Below, piece by piece: positions 62,501-64,000 of a stretch of DNA of 64,000 nucleotides. The notes below the pieces were generated by a model that saw only the letters and a list, made by a program, of their open reading frames with translations, was not told the DNA's origin and ran no database searches. Source of the stretch: Cloeon dipterum (lineage: Eukaryota > Arthropoda > Insecta > Ephemeroptera > Baetidae); contig NC_088787.1 in assembly GCF_949628265.1 (NCBI RefSeq), forward strand, positions 26,216,501 to 26,280,500, in the 5' to 3' direction. The first letter of the stretch is position 1. The number at the start of each line of letters is the position of its first letter. The position numbers were made by a program, and so were the translations under genes.

Positions 62501-64000
62501 TCGCCAGCCACCCCCTCAACGTCAAAGAGCAAGCCAGTTGAACAAGTAGGAGCAGTTTAAGTTCATATTAAATATAGCCAAGGACATTTGAGTCGAATTG
62601 TCTAGTTTTGAAAATTTGTGAACATCCTCGCTCATGTAAATGCATACTTATATTTTTTCACAATTTGCAGAAAATCGTGATTGGGAATTCGCCACTGATA
62701 ATTAAATCCAAAAAGTTGGTAGCCACAACATTAAGGAAGGCCAAAGCTGTCGAAGAGCCAGGTAATGAACCCTCTATAGTCAATGATAAATGTTGAGTTT
62801 TAATTAATATTTGCTGCACAGTGTGCCTAACCATATCGGACGATGAGGATGAAGCTGCTGCCACTGTCCCTGCTAAACAAAAGCCAGCCCCGCAGACGAA
62901 CAAATCACCAGGGGAGAATCGGATTTCATTTACCAGAGATTCAGCCCTGTGCCCCCTGATAAAATGCAAAGAACCCTCTACTGAGCAACTTTCTCAATCG
63001 GATGATTCAACTCTCTCATTAGGTGAGTTTCACCTGAATTTAAATTATAATTTAACGCTTGTCGTTTATCTATATAATTACATAAATGTCCATGAAACAC
63101 TAAATTAGCACAACAGCAGTTTGAAAAGTTTATTAACACTTTTTTGTGTACTCAGGTCTACCAGAGAGCGTAATCGAAAATTACCAAAAGGGTCTTGGAT
63201 CTGTCAGCGCAAACTTGAAGTGTAGGACAGTTCGCATTGGATCTTATAAAGAAGTGCCGATTGAAGCTGTGCTCCTCTGCCCTGAGGGTCTTAGAATAAG
63301 CATGCCACACCCTGAAACCAAAGGTAGGTTTTACATTTTAGTCTCTGTAATAGTTTAATAGAATTTAAGGGTGCATCGATCCTCTCTATGTAAAACAAAA
63401 ACTCGACTGAATTATTAAGATCGCACACCATGCACTAATAATAAACACGTAGTTTAATGTGAAATGTGTCATCTAAAACGGATGTCTTCTACAGTTCCGG
63501 TTGTTGTGGAAGTTCCCCGAGTGAGTGTGTCGGCGGTTCTTGCCCACCTTGGCCGAGCAATGCCGGTGCTGTTTATCTACTTGAACTGCAAAGCGGCCGA
63601 AAAGGTTCGCCACCTATTTGGCATGATGGACCCTAGCAAAGAGCCGTACTTTGACCCGCTATCGAGCAACGAGACGCACAAGCGGATAACCCTGCTCCCA
63701 GAACGCGTGAGCGATGAAGCCAAGCTTGTGATCAAGCGTATCTTTAGTAGGGAGCATGGCAGAGACGCTATCACCCTTCTCGAGTCAAAAGAGGCGAACG
63801 CAATCCTCGTCAAGGCGTCCCCCGCGAATCCTGAGGTATGCTATGTATCAAACTTTTCACTGATGAAAGTTGCACCCTAATTAACTATTTAATTTTAACT
63901 CTCAACTTGAAGCCTGATCAATACAAACAATTAAATTTATTGGGATTGTTGCAGCAGGCTTCCCAACTAGCCAAGAACAAAGCGGTGGAATCCAAGCCTG
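59599..64000 (+). CDS. velo: Probable SENP6/7-type SUMO protease (veloren-like), N-terminal part (partial)
   Basis: Ten exons are visible: 59599-59744, 59809-60043, 60457-60830, 61936-62040, 62104-62545, 62671-62761, 62822-63022, 63156-63323, 63495-63835 and 63955 to the edge. They give about 716 residues in frame. Most of this is low-complexity. A polyproline stretch lies in exon 3. A C362-x2-C365-x9-C375-x2-C378 finger (CLLCGF...CQRCKRPL) resembles RanBP2-type zinc fingers. VCLTISDDEDE at 465-475 is a classic SUMO-interacting motif. The last exons (RMSMPHPETK-like region, VLFIYLNCKAAEKV, ITLLPERVSDEAKLVIKRIF) resemble the region ahead of and opening the split C48 domain of SENP6/SENP7. The catalytic His-Asp-Cys lie beyond the window, so the assignment is an inference. 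The start may be 59599 or the adjacent ATG at 59602. Confidence 0.6.
60831..61935 (+). other. Third intron of the SENP6/7-type gene (1.1 kb)
   Basis: The intron carries no recognisable exon. Its middle (about 61130-61260) is richer in GC than its ends. No repeat or RNA gene is recognised. Confidence 0.6.

Overview
This 64 kb window is a gene-dense stretch of animal nuclear chromosome, almost certainly from an insect. Its genes are cut into many short exons by mostly short, AT-rich introns with GT-AG (occasionally GC-AG) boundaries. The predicted proteins resemble insect orthologues most closely, notably CLIC, Pins, Su(dx) and sulfateless. There are no operons, CRISPR arrays or prokaryotic signals. 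I cannot name the species. I rebuilt twelve protein-coding genes exon by exon, choosing splice sites that keep the reading frame and conserved family motifs. About 102 introns are placed this way.

Layout, left to right: a ZSWIM5/6-type Cullin-RING adaptor (-, C-terminus off the left edge, 1-7991); Su(dx)/WWP1-type HECT ubiquitin ligase (-, 9863-14925); extended synaptotagmin (+, 16877-20688); hedgehog acyltransferase (rasp/HHAT) (-, 21579-24106); a repeat-rich interval with a non-autonomous hAT-like transposon (25135-26892) containing a long foldback palindrome; heparan sulfate N-deacetylase/N-sulfotransferase (sulfateless/NDST) (-, 28833-33939); CPSF30/clipper (+, 35335-37365); chloride intracellular channel CLIC (-, 38091-44499); mitochondrial GTPase GUF1 (+, 45442-48294); CTD phosphatase FCP1 (-, 48331-51955); SURF1 (+, 52503-53917); Pins/LGN (-, 54596-58289); and the start of a probable SENP6/7-type SUMO protease (+, 59599 to beyond the right edge).

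The genes are functionally independent housekeeping and signalling genes rather than a cluster. The set covers ubiquitin and SUMO control, membrane contact sites, Hedgehog and heparan-sulfate processing, mRNA 3'-end formation, Pol II dephosphorylation, mitochondrial translation, cytochrome oxidase assembly and spindle orientation. Their arrangement is largely alternating: head-to-head pairs share upstream gaps of roughly 0.5-2 kb. Several tail-to-tail pairs are so tight that predicted polyadenylation signals put their transcripts in antisense overlap.

I see no clearly new biological system. The observations most worth following are four GC-AG introns among about 102, the hAT-like element with its nested palindrome, the overlapping convergent gene ends, a 63-bp higher-order repeat inside FCP1, and an extra residue in the fourth GoLoco motif of Pins.
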